From Candidatus Methanogranum gryphiswaldense (GTDB taxonomy: Archaea; Thermoplasmatota; Thermoplasmata; Methanomassiliicoccales; Methanomethylophilaceae), in contig CP076745.1 of assembly GCA_019262145.1 (NCBI GenBank), forward strand, positions 555,093 to 619,092: a stretch of DNA of 64,000 nt, in the 5' to 3' direction. The notes beneath the pieces were generated by a model. That model worked only from the letters and a program-made list of their open reading frames with translations, was not told the origin of the DNA and did not search any database. This document shows, one piece after another, positions 49,586 through 59,167 of the stretch. The position numbers and the translations under genes were made by a program. Every line of letters starts with the position of its first letter. Within the stretch, counting starts at the first letter, position 1.

Positions 49586-50539
49586 ATGGATGAGCAAACT
49601 GCCAAAGAACAGTGCATATTGGCCTTGAGATATGTTTCAGGCAATGGTGCTCCCAGAGATCCGACGTTCGCAGCCACGATGTTCAAGAGAGTGGCTGCGG
49701 ACGGTCATGCTAACGGGCAGTTCGGATTGGCAGAGCTGTTGGTGACCGGGAATGGGATACAGCAGGATATTCCCCGTGCGATAGAATACTATGAAAAGGC
49801 TGCTTCTCAGGAACATCCTGCCGCCATGTTCAGACTCGCTTCCATGATGATGGAAGAAGGGCCGATGCAGGATGTTGACAAGGCCAGAATGTATTTCATA
49901 AGATGTGCCGAGTTGGGAATGACGATGGCATTCATTGTCGCCGGGGACATCTATTTTTACGGGGTGGGCGGCAATCAGAATATGGAGGAGGCGTTTGTTT
50001 GGTATGAGCAAGCCGCAATAGCAGAGGACCCTATTGCGATGTTCAAATGCGGATATATGCTGGAGAACGGCATAGGGGTCAAGAAGGATGATGCAACGGC
50101 CCTACAGATGTTCAGGGGAGCTGCGTTAAGAAGGGTTCCCGAGGCTCAGTTCAAAATGGCATCGTTAGCATATGACGGCAAGGTTCCTGGAGGGAAGAAA
50201 GAAGCAGCTCAGTGGTATCAAAAATGTTCTGATCATGGGTATCCGGCCGCTACTTTCAATCTTGCAACCATGTATTACGAGGGTGACGGAGTGGACAGGG
50301 ACTTTGTCAAGGCATTCGAACTTTACAGCAAGGTCGCGGAGGAGACGGATGACGGTGATGCGTATCTCATGTTGGGACGTATGTACTTGGATGGTCTAGG
50401 CACCGAGAAAGATCTGGATCTAGGATTCAAAGCGATAGGTAAAGCTGCAAATGCTGGAAATCAGTCCGCTTATCAATTGATTGAAGATATGAAAAGAAGA
50501 CAGAATTCTCAGTTCATCAGGATAGATGGAACGGAGTGA
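49586..50539 (+). CDS. Sel1-repeat protein (317 residues)
   Basis: About eight Sel1-like repeats of 36 residues (patterns AAxxGHxxAQFxLAxLLxxGxGxxxD) fill the chain. Such solenoids are protein-binding scaffolds. No signal peptide. It starts 18 bases after cadA with no TATA element between, so it is probably cotranscribed with the metal-export operon. Its 3' end overlaps the HAD phosphatase gene by 23 bases. Confidence 0.88.
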   Translation: MDEQTAKEQCILALRYVSGNGAPRDPTFAATMFKRVAADGHANGQFGLAELLVTGNGIQQDIPRAIEYYEKAASQEHPAAMFRLASMMMEEGPMQDVDKARMYFIRCAELGMTMAFIVAGDIYFYGVGGNQNMEEAFVWYEQAAIAEDPIAMFKCGYMLENGIGVKKDDATALQMFRGAALRRVPEAQFKMASLAYDGKVPGGKKEAAQWYQKCSDHGYPAATFNLATMYYEGDGVDRDFVKAFELYSKVAEETDDGDAYLMLGRMYLDGLGTEKDLDLGFKAIGKAANAGNQSAYQLIEDMKRRQNSQFIRIDGTE

Positions 50540-51155
50540 GGATCTCTGTGAGGTCGTTCACGGTCTCATTCGATTTACAAGACACTCCTTTTTTCTTTCT
50601 GTCCAAGAAGATCGTATCGGTCCCTGCTCTGGACCCTGCTCTTATATCGTTGATCGAATCCCCGATCATAACGGCTTTCGAAGGATCGGCACCAAGTTCT
50701 TTCAGACATAGCAGGACGGGTTGAGGGTCTGGTTTTCCGTTGATACATCTGTCAGAACCGACCATGGAGCCGAAATAATGATTGAAGTTCAGTCTGTTGG
50801 ATATACCATCGATGTGCGGTGTAAGGGAGTTGGAGACGATACCCAACTTCTTTCCTCTTGCTGATAGTTCAGATATGCATATTTTTGCATCGGGGAAGAG
50901 TTCTACTGCATCTTTGTAGCACGTATCGTATGTAGTTATTACAATACTAAAGAAATCTCTGAATTTACAGGGGCAATTCGGTTTGTATTTTTCCCAAGTG
51001 TCCCTCATAGGTGTTGTCACATATTCATCATATTTACTCGGATCGTAAGGTATTCCAAATTCCTTGAATCCGGCGCGTAGCGCGATCTCCAACCCGTGAC
51101 TGGAATCGACGAGCGTATTGTCGAGGTCGAAAATGTATGTATCGTACTCTTTCAC
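50517..51155 (-). CDS. HAD-family phosphatase, phosphoglycolate phosphatase-like
   Basis: 212 residues. Motif I FDLDNTLVDSS, motif II VSNSLT, lysine in GKPDPQPV and motif IV GDSINDIRAGSRAGTDTIF are intact. A cap domain lies at about 18-80. Substrate not determined; phosphoglycolate or pyrophosphatase-like activity is common in relatives. It converges on the Sel1 gene and overlaps it by 23 bases. Confidence 0.88.
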   Translation of the reverse strand: MKEYDTYIFDLDNTLVDSSHGLEIALRAGFKEFGIPYDPSKYDEYVTTPMRDTWEKYKPNCPCKFRDFFSIVITTYDTCYKDAVELFPDAKICISELSARGKKLGIVSNSLTPHIDGISNRLNFNHYFGSMVGSDRCINGKPDPQPVLLCLKELGADPSKAVMIGDSINDIRAGSRAGTDTIFLDRKKKGVSCKSNETVNDLTEILTPFHLS

Positions 51156-51285
51156 AGGTCTGCATTGTCTAGGAGGTTTATTGCTGTTTTCATTTTCATT
51201 TTTATATACGCATCATGCTCAAAGGAACCTTGTTCTTCTGTATGATTTAATAACACGCACTGAATAATGTATAATTGGAGTGACC

Positions 51286-52962
51286 ATGATGGATGATATC
51301 GAGATCGCAGAGAATGCGAAGGTGAAACGCATCACAGAGGTCGCGGAGACCATCGGCCTTGCCGCGGACAGCATAGAGCAATATGGTAAATACATCGCCA
51401 AGGTCCCATTGGATGTAATTGAAAGATACAAAGACAATAGGGATGGCAAGCTGATTATGGTAACAGCTGTCACCCCGACACCGGCTGGAGAGGGGAAGAC
51501 GGTCACAACGATCGGGCTCATTCAAGGTCTAGCTTATATTGGAAAAAGTGTGGTCGGAGCATTAAGGGAGCCGTCTGTTGGACCTACCTTTGGTGTCAAG
51601 GGAGGGGCGACAGGAGGAGGATATTCGCAAGTATATCCGATGTGGGATATCGATCTTCATTTTACAGGTGATATACATGCTGTCGGATCTGCAAACAACC
51701 TTTTGTCGGCCGTACTTGAGAATCAGCTTGTAAGGGAGAATCGTCTGGGGATAGACCCATCTCGTATCGTTCTCAAGAAGACCATGGACATGAATTGCAG
51801 GGAGCTTAGAAGTATAGTCGTAGGTTTGGGTGACAGCAGGGTAACGGGCGGAGTGACCCACCAGAGCGGATTTTTGATCACTTCTGCATCGGAGATCTCG
51901 GCCATATTGGCGTTAGCTTTGGGATACGATGATCTCAGATCAAGGCTTGAACAGATGGTGGTTGCATACACATATTCAGGAGATATCGTCACAGTCAAGG
52001 ATCTTGGTTGTGTCGGAGCCATGATGATCCTTCTGAAGGATGCAATAAAACCAAATCTTGTTCAAACTTTGGAAGGTCAGCCAGTGTTCGTGCACGGTTT
52101 TCCGTTCGCGAATATTGCGCATGGAACCAATAGTGTAATAGCGACCAAGACGGCCCTCAAATTGGGAGATTATGTTGTTACAGAGGCAGGATTTGCGGCC
52201 GATCTCGGAGGAGAGAAGTTCATGGATGTGGTCTGTAGACAATCGGGATTCTCTCCTGATTGTGCTGTCTTGGTGGCATCCGTACGTGCGCTCATGACGC
52301 ACGGAGGGGCAGAGGTCAAGAAACCGGAAACATTTACCAGAGAGGCTCTGGTCAAGGGACTGGCCAACCTTGATAAGCATATCGAGAACATAAGGCTGTA
52401 CGGAATACCTGTTATCGTGTCTATCAATCATTTCGCGTCTGATGATCCTGAGCACATTCAGATGCTTTGTGATCACTGTTCAGGCCTTGGTGTGGAATGT
52501 GTCAAATCAGATGCATTCATGAAAGGCGGCGCGGGTGCTGCCGAACTTGCCAGGAAGGTTGTGAAGATCATAGATGAAGGTAAAAAGGACTTTAGGTTCC
52601 TTTATGAAAACGACATACCTGTCAAGGCAAAGATCGAGAAGATCGCCAGGGAGATCTACGGTGCAGACGGAGTGGAATACAGTCCGATGGCATCAAAGAC
52701 CATAAAGGACCTGGAGGAAAAGGGTTACGGAAGACTTCCGGTATGTATCGCAAAGACACAATATTCTCTCTCAGATAAAGCTGAGTTGAAAGGTGCACCG
52801 AAAGGATGGATGCTCAATGTCAGGGAGGTCACTCTTTCTGCAGGGGCAGGTTTCATAGTACCGATATGTGGGTCGATCATGCTGATGCCCGGACTGGGAA
52901 GCGAACCTGCTGCAATGAGAATGGATCTTGATTGTGAAGGCAAGGTCATTGGTCTGAAGTGA
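51286..52962 (+). CDS. fhs: Formate-tetrahydrofolate ligase
   Basis: 558 residues, the usual length. ATP loop TPTPAGEGKTVTT (about 63), REPSVGPTFGVKGGATGGGYSQV, TGDIHAVGSANNLL and the C-terminal GSIMLMPGLGSEPAAMRMDL are all present. It makes 10-formyl-THF from formate, ATP and tetrahydrofolate, supplying one-carbon units. Methanomassiliicoccales lack the tetrahydromethanopterin methyl branch and are known to use folate enzymes, which fits. GGAG lies five bases before the ATG; a GTG at 51280 is another option. Overlaps the next gene's 3' end by 17 bases. Confidence 0.96.
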   Translation: MMDDIEIAENAKVKRITEVAETIGLAADSIEQYGKYIAKVPLDVIERYKDNRDGKLIMVTAVTPTPAGEGKTVTTIGLIQGLAYIGKSVVGALREPSVGPTFGVKGGATGGGYSQVYPMWDIDLHFTGDIHAVGSANNLLSAVLENQLVRENRLGIDPSRIVLKKTMDMNCRELRSIVVGLGDSRVTGGVTHQSGFLITSASEISAILALALGYDDLRSRLEQMVVAYTYSGDIVTVKDLGCVGAMMILLKDAIKPNLVQTLEGQPVFVHGFPFANIAHGTNSVIATKTALKLGDYVVTEAGFAADLGGEKFMDVVCRQSGFSPDCAVLVASVRALMTHGGAEVKKPETFTREALVKGLANLDKHIENIRLYGIPVIVSINHFASDDPEHIQMLCDHCSGLGVECVKSDAFMKGGAGAAELARKVVKIIDEGKKDFRFLYENDIPVKAKIEKIAREIYGADGVEYSPMASKTIKDLEEKGYGRLPVCIAKTQYSLSDKAELKGAPKGWMLNVREVTLSAGAGFIVPICGSIMLMPGLGSEPAAMRMDLDCEGKVIGLK

Positions 52963-53629
52963 CCTTGTTGTTTCCTTTTGCCATGTCATACCAGCGGGAT
53001 GCTTCTTCTTTGTCTTCTGGTACGCCATCCCCGGTATTGAACATATTGCCTATCAAGATCTGAGAACCTCTGTGGCCATTCAATGCTGCAGAAACAAGCC
53101 AATCCAATGCTTGTTCCGTATCTTTTGGAACCCCTACACCAGTTTTATACAACTGTCCTAGTATGAACTGTGCTTCGGAATTACCTCCGTTCGCAGCCAT
53201 AGTGAACCATTTTGCAGATTCTTGAAGGTCCCTTCCTATTTCTTCACCATCAAAATATATCAGTCCTAGTGAGTATTGTGCTCTGGCATCGCCGTTCTCT
53301 GCCGGAGGTCTAAAACATTCCATCGCTTTGCGTATGTCCTTATCGGTTCCATATCCTCTGATGTAGATCTTGCCCAAGAAGTACATGGCGGTAAGGTGTT
53401 CTTCATCCGAGGCTTTTTGGAACCATGTTCTTGCAGCATTGAAATCCCTAGGGACCCCTTGACCTCTTGCGTACATAAGCCCTAGACAGAATTCTGCATC
53501 AGTATCACCTTCATTCGCTTTAGAAGAAAGTATCGAAAAAGCAGTTGGATAGTCACACTCCGATCTATTACGGATAACGAACTTGGCCCATTCCAATGGG
53601 TCCATAGCTGTAGGTGTGGGAACTGCCAT
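52946..53629 (-). CDS. Sel1-repeat protein (227 residues)
   Basis: From the ATG at 53629: MAVPTPTAMDPLEWAK and then five to six Sel1-like repeats (GLMYARGQGVPRDFNAARTWF, LGKIYIRGYGTDKDIRKAMECF and similar). An upstream TATA (CTATAAAAAAC near 53685 on this strand) leads to a leader of about 30 bases. Divergent from the long Sel1 gene to the right; the longer frame to 53806 overlaps that gene and is unlikely. Confidence 0.85.
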   Translation of the reverse strand: MAVPTPTAMDPLEWAKFVIRNRSECDYPTAFSILSSKANEGDTDAEFCLGLMYARGQGVPRDFNAARTWFQKASDEEHLTAMYFLGKIYIRGYGTDKDIRKAMECFRPPAENGDARAQYSLGLIYFDGEEIGRDLQESAKWFTMAANGGNSEAQFILGQLYKTGVGVPKDTEQALDWLVSAALNGHRGSQILIGNMFNTGDGVPEDKEEASRWYDMAKGNNKVTSDQ

Positions 53630-53732
53630 AATGCCCGGAATGTTTGGACCTAGTAATAACGTTTGTTGTTTTGTACCGTTTTTTATAGGACGAATGAAAG
53701 TGATAAATATGATGCTACAATGTTTTCCAGTT

Positions 53733-55211
53733 ATGAGCTCACAATCGATCATCAGCGAGGACGACCAATGTTTCGCTGCGCTTTCCATCATGGACGTCAG
53801 TTCCAAAAATTACGACATGAAGAAGGCACTCTCCACCATTGAGCCGCTGGCTTCTCAGGGAAATATCGAAGCACAATACATATACGGTCTTTTTCTTTAT
53901 ACGGGGACTCATATTGATCAGGATAGGATATCCGCTTTCAAAATGTTCAGATCTTCAGCTGTTGGAAACAATCCAGAAGCGTTGCTGTTGATGACAGAGT
54001 ATGATAAGCTGGGTGAAGGGCAAGCATTCGATGACCTGTTATCACTTAAATTCAAGGCCAAACAAAGGGACGTGGACGCATGTTCCAAATTGTTCGAGAT
54101 ATACAGTAACGGAGGGGCGCTTGTCAAAAAGGATCACAAGATAGCATTGAGTTACTGTACAGTATGTGCGGAGAAAGGCAATATAGATTCCATGAGCACC
54201 ATCGGATTCATGTATCTGATGGGAAAAGGAGTCAGTAAAGATAAAGAAAAGGCCATGTATTGGTTGAAAAAAGCGGCAGACCTCGGAAGCGGTGAGGCCA
54301 TGTACAGAATAGGGAGCATGTACGAAGAAGGCCTATGTTTTACTGAACCGGATCTTAAAGAAGCTGCAAAGTGGTATACTTTCTCTGCCAGTGCTGGTAA
54401 TAAAGATGGTCAATACTCAATGGCAGCGTTCTGTTGTGCGCAAAAGACCAAGTATTACGATCCGAAGAGAGCAGCACAATTGTTCCAAGCTGCAGCTGAC
54501 CAAGGCCACATAGAGGCAGCATATCAGATAGGCATGACCTATGCTTTCGGAGAAGGTGCTAAGAGAGATACAGGTCTTGCAATCAAATATCTCGAGATGG
54601 CTTGTGAAGGAGGATCTCAGCAAGCCATGGTAGATTATGCTAATATGCGGTTCGAAGGGACCATGCTGCCAAAGGATGAGCACATCGCGGCGAAATGGTT
54701 CGAAGTAGCTGCCAATAGGTGTGATGGAACAGCACAATACGCATTGGCTTGTATGTATGGCAACGGTATCCATTTTGAAAAAAGTGATGAGATGGCCGCA
54801 AAATGGTTCAGAGAGTCAGCTGAAATGGGCGATGCGAACTCCCAATATTGTCTCGGGTGTTTCTGTTACGAAGGTAGAGGTTGTACCAAGGATGCAAAGG
54901 AGGCCGCTTCATGGTTCGAACAGGCCGCTGAGCAGGGACAACCTGCCGCTAAATCGTTTTTAGGTATGATGATGGTCAGTGGCAAGGATATTCCGCAAGA
55001 CGTCGAGAGTGGGGTGGCAATGTTGCATGAGGCCGCTGATGATCATGGCTACTACGAGGCACAGTATTATTTGGGTAAGATCTATTCTGAAGGTAAGTAT
55101 GTGCTCAAGAATATCCCGTTGGCCAAGAAATATCTCGCAATGGCTGCAAAGCAAGGAGATGCCGACGCCGTTGCATTGATCGATAAGATCAAAGCAGAAA
55201 AGATCCGTTGA
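53733..55211 (+). CDS. Long Sel1-repeat protein (492 residues)
   Basis: About twelve Sel1-like repeats run through the chain (for example LMGKGVSKDKEKAMYWLKKAA and CLGCFCYEGRGCTKDAKEAASW). The ATG at 53733 is preferred: a TATA-like GATAAATATG lies about 25-30 bases upstream, giving a nearly leaderless message. No signal peptide. First of three tandem Sel1 genes on this strand (gaps of 12 and 5 bases). Confidence 0.88.
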   Translation: MSSQSIISEDDQCFAALSIMDVSSKNYDMKKALSTIEPLASQGNIEAQYIYGLFLYTGTHIDQDRISAFKMFRSSAVGNNPEALLLMTEYDKLGEGQAFDDLLSLKFKAKQRDVDACSKLFEIYSNGGALVKKDHKIALSYCTVCAEKGNIDSMSTIGFMYLMGKGVSKDKEKAMYWLKKAADLGSGEAMYRIGSMYEEGLCFTEPDLKEAAKWYTFSASAGNKDGQYSMAAFCCAQKTKYYDPKRAAQLFQAAADQGHIEAAYQIGMTYAFGEGAKRDTGLAIKYLEMACEGGSQQAMVDYANMRFEGTMLPKDEHIAAKWFEVAANRCDGTAQYALACMYGNGIHFEKSDEMAAKWFRESAEMGDANSQYCLGCFCYEGRGCTKDAKEAASWFEQAAEQGQPAAKSFLGMMMVSGKDIPQDVESGVAMLHEAADDHGYYEAQYYLGKIYSEGKYVLKNIPLAKKYLAMAAKQGDADAVALIDKIKAEKIR

Positions 55212-55223
55212 ATAGGTGCTGTA

Positions 55224-56327
55224 ATGGTCAAGGATGATATGATATTTCACGATGCCGAACTCGGCAACCCATATGCAGGATTGGGTGTGGCGTACATGTA
55301 TCATTATGGTAAGAACATTGAACAGAATGACGAAGCGGCTATGGACTGGTATATGAGGTCTGCGGAGAATGGTTGTTCTAGGGCGAAATGGGAGCTTGCA
55401 AAGGCTTTTCGCGATGGTACGATAACCAACGTGGACAATGAATATTACATATATTATCTGAAGAAGGCGGCAAGTGCCGGAATACCTGAAGCCAGGTTAG
55501 AGTTGGCACTTATGAACATGAGTGGTGTTCTGATACCTAGCAACCCGCATGTAGCATTCAATTGGATGCACTTGGCCGCCGATCAGAATCTTCCTATGGC
55601 GGAGTTCCTGCTGGGTTACATGTACGGACAGGGCATAGGTACGGAGGTCGATAAGGCCGAAGAGGAAATGCTCTATTCGAGGGTGGGCCTTCACGGCAAT
55701 GCGGAATTGTTCTACTGGATAGGTAGAAATTATGAGTACGGGCTCATCGGTGTAAAGAAGGACCTTTTTGAAGCTGGAAGATGGTACAAGTTCGGTGCCG
55801 ATATGGGTCACGAGTCATGTTATATCTCGTGGCAATTCGTTCTTAATGTTTTAAGCGGAGTAAAAGAAGAATCACTTCAAGACAGGGAGTTCAGACTTTC
55901 TCATACAGAGGCTGCCAAGGAAAGGACCATGAGGGAGACAGCTTTGGCCTACGCGGACAGCTGTTTGAGCAATGACCAGTATGAGGAGGCCTTTGATAAT
56001 TATCAGGAGGCAGCCGATCTTGGTGACCCGGTGGCGATGTACACTATTGCTCTGATATACCATGATGGATACCTAATGAAAAGGAACGATAGCATGGCAC
56101 TTGAATACATGAATAAAGCCTCCATGGCAGGTTCCGAGGATGCGCAGTTCATAATGGGAACCCTATATGAGATAGGTAGAGGGGTTCCAAAGGACGTCAA
56201 TGAGGCAATATATTATTTTACTATGGCGGCAGCACACGGTTATCTCACTGCGTACTATAGATTATCGAAATACATGGAGCATCCTGAGATATATGTCAGA
56301 AATACGGTGCCTATCATCATAAGGTAA
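55224..56327 (+). CDS. Sel1-repeat protein (367 residues)
   Basis: Eight to nine Sel1-like repeats, with a less regular helical stretch at about 210-250 (EESLQDREFRLSHTEAAKERT). AGGTG precedes the ATG. It follows the previous Sel1 gene by 12 bases and the next starts 5 bases later, so the three form one transcript. Function unknown. Confidence 0.86.
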   Translation: MVKDDMIFHDAELGNPYAGLGVAYMYHYGKNIEQNDEAAMDWYMRSAENGCSRAKWELAKAFRDGTITNVDNEYYIYYLKKAASAGIPEARLELALMNMSGVLIPSNPHVAFNWMHLAADQNLPMAEFLLGYMYGQGIGTEVDKAEEEMLYSRVGLHGNAELFYWIGRNYEYGLIGVKKDLFEAGRWYKFGADMGHESCYISWQFVLNVLSGVKEESLQDREFRLSHTEAAKERTMRETALAYADSCLSNDQYEEAFDNYQEAADLGDPVAMYTIALIYHDGYLMKRNDSMALEYMNKASMAGSEDAQFIMGTLYEIGRGVPKDVNEAIYYFTMAAAHGYLTAYYRLSKYMEHPEIYVRNTVPIIIR

Positions 56328-56332
56328 GTGTC

Positions 56333-57055
56333 ATGGCTTTCAAAGAAGTCTTAGAATCTGCTTCAGGTGGGGATCCTCATGCTCAAAATGCTCTCGGATA
56401 TATCTATTTTCAAGGTGACGGTGTTGAAAAGGATCACGGTAAGGCCATAATCTGGTTCGATCTTTCCGCGGAACAAGGTGATGCAGAGGGTCAGTGCAAT
56501 CTAGGCTTCATGTTGGCTCACGGACATGGATGCACTCAAGATTTGATACGGGCCTTTGAATTGTATAAGTTGTCAGCGGAACAGGGTTATGCAAGAGCAA
56601 TGTTCAATCTTGCCAATGCGTATTCTGACGGCGCAGGTACAGACCAAGATTGGGTCGAAGCATATAATTGGTATTCCAAAGCATCCGAGAGCGGATTGAT
56701 GATAGCGGACTATCGCAAAGGTGTGATGCTCGAGGAAGGAAGGGGAGTTCCTCAGGATACAAAGAAAGCCATAGAGATCTACGAAAGATGTCAAAAGGAA
56801 GGTCACGATATGTCCATGCTACGCCTTGGTAGGATGCATCTTGAAGGAAGGGGTGTAAAAGCAGATCCTGAAAAGGCCTTTAAGTTGTTTTTCAAAGCAT
56901 CTGAGGCAGGGAATGCGGACGCCATGTGCGAATTAGGAAAACTCTTCGCCAATGGTAAAGGTACTGTAAGAAGTGTACCCAGTGCCAAGAAGTGGCTCAC
57001 CAAGGCCGCTGTAAGAGGCAATGAAGAAGCAAAAGGCATTCTCGGTTCGTTATGA
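56333..57055 (+). CDS. Sel1-repeat protein (240 residues)
   Basis: Six regular Sel1-like repeats (GYIYFQGDGVEKDHGKAIIWF, GFMLAHGHGCTQDLIRAFELY and so on) with a short helical end. Last gene of the Sel1 run; no signal peptide. Confidence 0.88.
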   Translation: MAFKEVLESASGGDPHAQNALGYIYFQGDGVEKDHGKAIIWFDLSAEQGDAEGQCNLGFMLAHGHGCTQDLIRAFELYKLSAEQGYARAMFNLANAYSDGAGTDQDWVEAYNWYSKASESGLMIADYRKGVMLEEGRGVPQDTKKAIEIYERCQKEGHDMSMLRLGRMHLEGRGVKADPEKAFKLFFKASEAGNADAMCELGKLFANGKGTVRSVPSAKKWLTKAAVRGNEEAKGILGSL

Positions 57056-57134
57056 ATCTTAGGAGATACCTAATGTGATCGATATATGAATCGCCAATGG
57101 TTGGATCTTGTAATATCAGTTATAGGTTTGACGA

Positions 57135-57509
57135 TCAAAATGGCCAATATTCGTCGTATTTTTTATTGTTGCTTTTACTTTTTTCGACTGGATATTTTTC
57201 CTCATTTTTCCCAATTTTATTAGATAAAGCATCATAGACGTCGATCTTATTCATCTGGGCGAATCTAAGGGCGAAATACATAACGTCGGCAAATTCATCG
57301 CATATCTTTTCACGCATCTTTGGGTCTTTCAACATTTCCTGACTTTGTTTTTCATCTTTGAATCTGAAAAGTTCTAGAAGTTCAGATGCTTCTGTAGATA
57401 TTCCGATCGCCAGGTCTTTCGGATTATGGAATTGATCCCAATCTCTTTCCTTGCAGAATTTGGCGATCATGTTCTGAAGTTCTTCGATTGTTATGTCCCT
57501 GTTGCTCAT
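57135..57509 (-). CDS. MazG-like nucleotide pyrophosphohydrolase (dCTPase type)
   Basis: 124 residues of the all-alpha NTP pyrophosphatase fold. The metal-binding pattern is EASELLELF then ICDEFADVMYFALRFA, i.e. ExxE with ExxD. RDWDQFHNPKDLAIGISTEA resembles the RS21-C6/dCTPase subgroup, which hydrolyses non-canonical or excess dNTPs. Sits between the Sel1 run and a divergent membrane-protein gene. Confidence 0.9.
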   Translation of the reverse strand: MSNRDITIEELQNMIAKFCKERDWDQFHNPKDLAIGISTEASELLELFRFKDEKQSQEMLKDPKMREKICDEFADVMYFALRFAQMNKIDVYDALSNKIGKNEEKYPVEKSKSNNKKYDEYWPF

Positions 57510-57569
57510 GTGTTGGGATGGATTTTTGATATTAAGTACGTTTGTAATTTTGAAAATTGTTTAATATGT

Positions 57570-58106
57570 ATGAAGCAAGTAACGGGCATGTATCAGTATT
57601 CAAAAGAGAATTCTGTAAAAGTGATGGGATTCATCATAATGGGATTATATCTCGTCATGGTTGGATTTACAAGGATAAACGATCAACACAGTATCTTCGA
57701 AGGCAACCCTTCCTGTACAGTACCAGCATTCATTATGGGAATAATACTTGTGATCGCTGCTTTGTACCTAATATATTGTTCTAATATCCTGGTTGGTATG
57801 GTTTTTATGCTCACTGGGTTCGCAGCCATATGTCTGGGTATGAGTGATATCTCAGGTTACAATGATTCTTTCAGGGCAGTTGTTGCTATAGGTTCTTTGA
57901 TCTTGATGTTCATGGCCCTTCGTTTGAAGGATCTGGATCTTTTAATTCTAAATGGATTGAACATGTTTGTTTATGTGATCGCTATGAATTCATTATCAGA
58001 TATCATCCCTTCAGATCTGGTTGCGTTCATGTTGCTTGTGATCGGTTTCTTTGCGATATATATCGCATTGAAAGCATGGACACCAGTTCAAGATGAAACG
58101 TGGTGA
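57570..58106 (+). CDS. Six-helix membrane protein
   Basis: 178 residues from the ATG at 57570 (57588 is possible). About six hydrophobic helices with little outside the membrane. The pattern, paired helices with a short soluble loop (RINDQHSIFEGNPSC), is reminiscent of small transporters such as the GPR1/YaaH type, but the NPAPLG signature is absent. No family assigned. Overlaps the tail of the minus-strand TPR-like gene by 19 bases. Confidence 0.6.
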   Translation: MKQVTGMYQYSKENSVKVMGFIIMGLYLVMVGFTRINDQHSIFEGNPSCTVPAFIMGIILVIAALYLIYCSNILVGMVFMLTGFAAICLGMSDISGYNDSFRAVVAIGSLILMFMALRLKDLDLLILNGLNMFVYVIAMNSLSDIIPSDLVAFMLLVIGFFAIYIALKAWTPVQDETW

Positions 58107-58228
58107 TCCATATCTTCTTGGGGGCAGAGTGAGTAAGCTGTTTGAGCATATTGTAATGCTTCGAAGAACTTACCACTCTCCTTTGCTTCATTGGATCTTC
58201 TAATCATAGATTCCACACTTATTTCCAT
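58088..58228 (-). CDS. 46-residue TPR-like small protein
   Basis: From the ATG at 58228, preceded by AAGGAGGACAAT, one of the strongest Shine-Dalgarno sites in the window. ISVESMIRRSNEAKESGKFFEALQYAQTAYSLCPQ is one tetratricopeptide-like helical hairpin. Probably a genuine small protein that binds a partner; the partner is unknown. Confidence 0.6.
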   Translation of the reverse strand: MEISVESMIRRSNEAKESGKFFEALQYAQTAYSLCPQEDMDHHVSS

Positions 58229-58567
58229 ATTGTCCTCCTTTTTAGTAAAAGGTTTGTAAATTGTTTTGGGATGCACTATATTTTCACATAGTACAGGAGA
58301 AGAGACGTGTTTAAAATATAATAACAGATTTTTGTAATATATGTAATATATGTAATTTTTATATTACTTAAAAATTGGATCAAAACAAAAAATAAAATTT
58401 GATATGGGATATTTTGTAAAGAACAGTAAGTTCTCGATTTAGGATCTCAAATAAAAAATAATATCAGTAAAAATTAATTAAAGTACCTGGGTAATTGCAG
58501 ATTTAATTAATAATACATTAACAACAATAGGATTATTCGATCCCGGAGTTGAATATGTGTGTTAACA
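58229..58567. other. Gene-free AT-rich stretch
   Basis: About 340 bases of very AT-rich sequence with short repeats of the type GTAATATAT near 58335. It holds the Shine-Dalgarno site and promoter of the small TPR-like gene. No frame or hairpin is convincing. Confidence 0.5.
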
Positions 58568-58981
58568 TCACATTACAGATTGCTGATATTCTATTGTTTT
58601 TTGAAGTTCTTTTTGAAGACCTTCAAGTTCTTTTTCAAGGATATCTATTTCTTTTGTTATACTGGGTCTTTCAGATATATTTGCTTTGAAGTAATCGTTC
58701 TTAAGTATCTCTTTTTTTCTAGATAATTTCGATATCTTGTCTAATATGAGTTCTTTTTCTTCCCTTGCTCTTTGGATCTTTACCTTTCTGGATTCTGATC
58801 TGTTCTCTTCTTCAAGGTCCTTTTTGATTTCATTTGTTATATTTGGACCTGCTTTTAAGGTCATTATCTCTTGCATGATCCTATCGCAAGTCATCCTAGT
58901 CTCGTTGTTCATAGCTATGCATTGGTCGAGTTTTGCTTCTATGCGTCTGAGTCTTTCTAATATCTGTTCTTCGGTATTCAT
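58568..58981 (-). CDS. Coiled-coil protein
   Basis: 137 residues from the ATG at 58981. Almost all predicted helix with heptad pattern: ILERLRRIEAKLDQCIAM, then a charged middle, then EIDILEKELEGLQKELQKTIEYQ. No transmembrane or enzymatic motif. The ATG lacks a clear ribosome-binding site; 59005 is an alternative start. Function unknown. Confidence 0.6.
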   Translation of the reverse strand: MNTEEQILERLRRIEAKLDQCIAMNNETRMTCDRIMQEIMTLKAGPNITNEIKKDLEEENRSESRKVKIQRAREEKELILDKISKLSRKKEILKNDYFKANISERPSITKEIDILEKELEGLQKELQKTIEYQQSVM

Positions 58982-59167
58982 TTGATCGTGCAATGGTATG
59001 TGCATTCATGCTTAATGTTTGTTCTTTTTTGACTTGATTGTTTGCGCTATATCGAAAGAGAGTATTATTTGATATTTTGTCGATCTTTAGTTTGTACACG
59101 TATAACAATATTTTGTAATATTGGTAATTATTGAAATACCAGTATGTGTATCAGATATCGTGGTGTA

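Noticed and set aside
48967-49686. 239-codon minus-strand frame opposite cadA
   Set aside because: Antisense to the P-type ATPase motifs; serine/threonine-rich shadow composition.
54417-55304. Minus-strand frames across the Sel1 genes
   Set aside because: Antisense shadows of regular repeats; no independent start signal.
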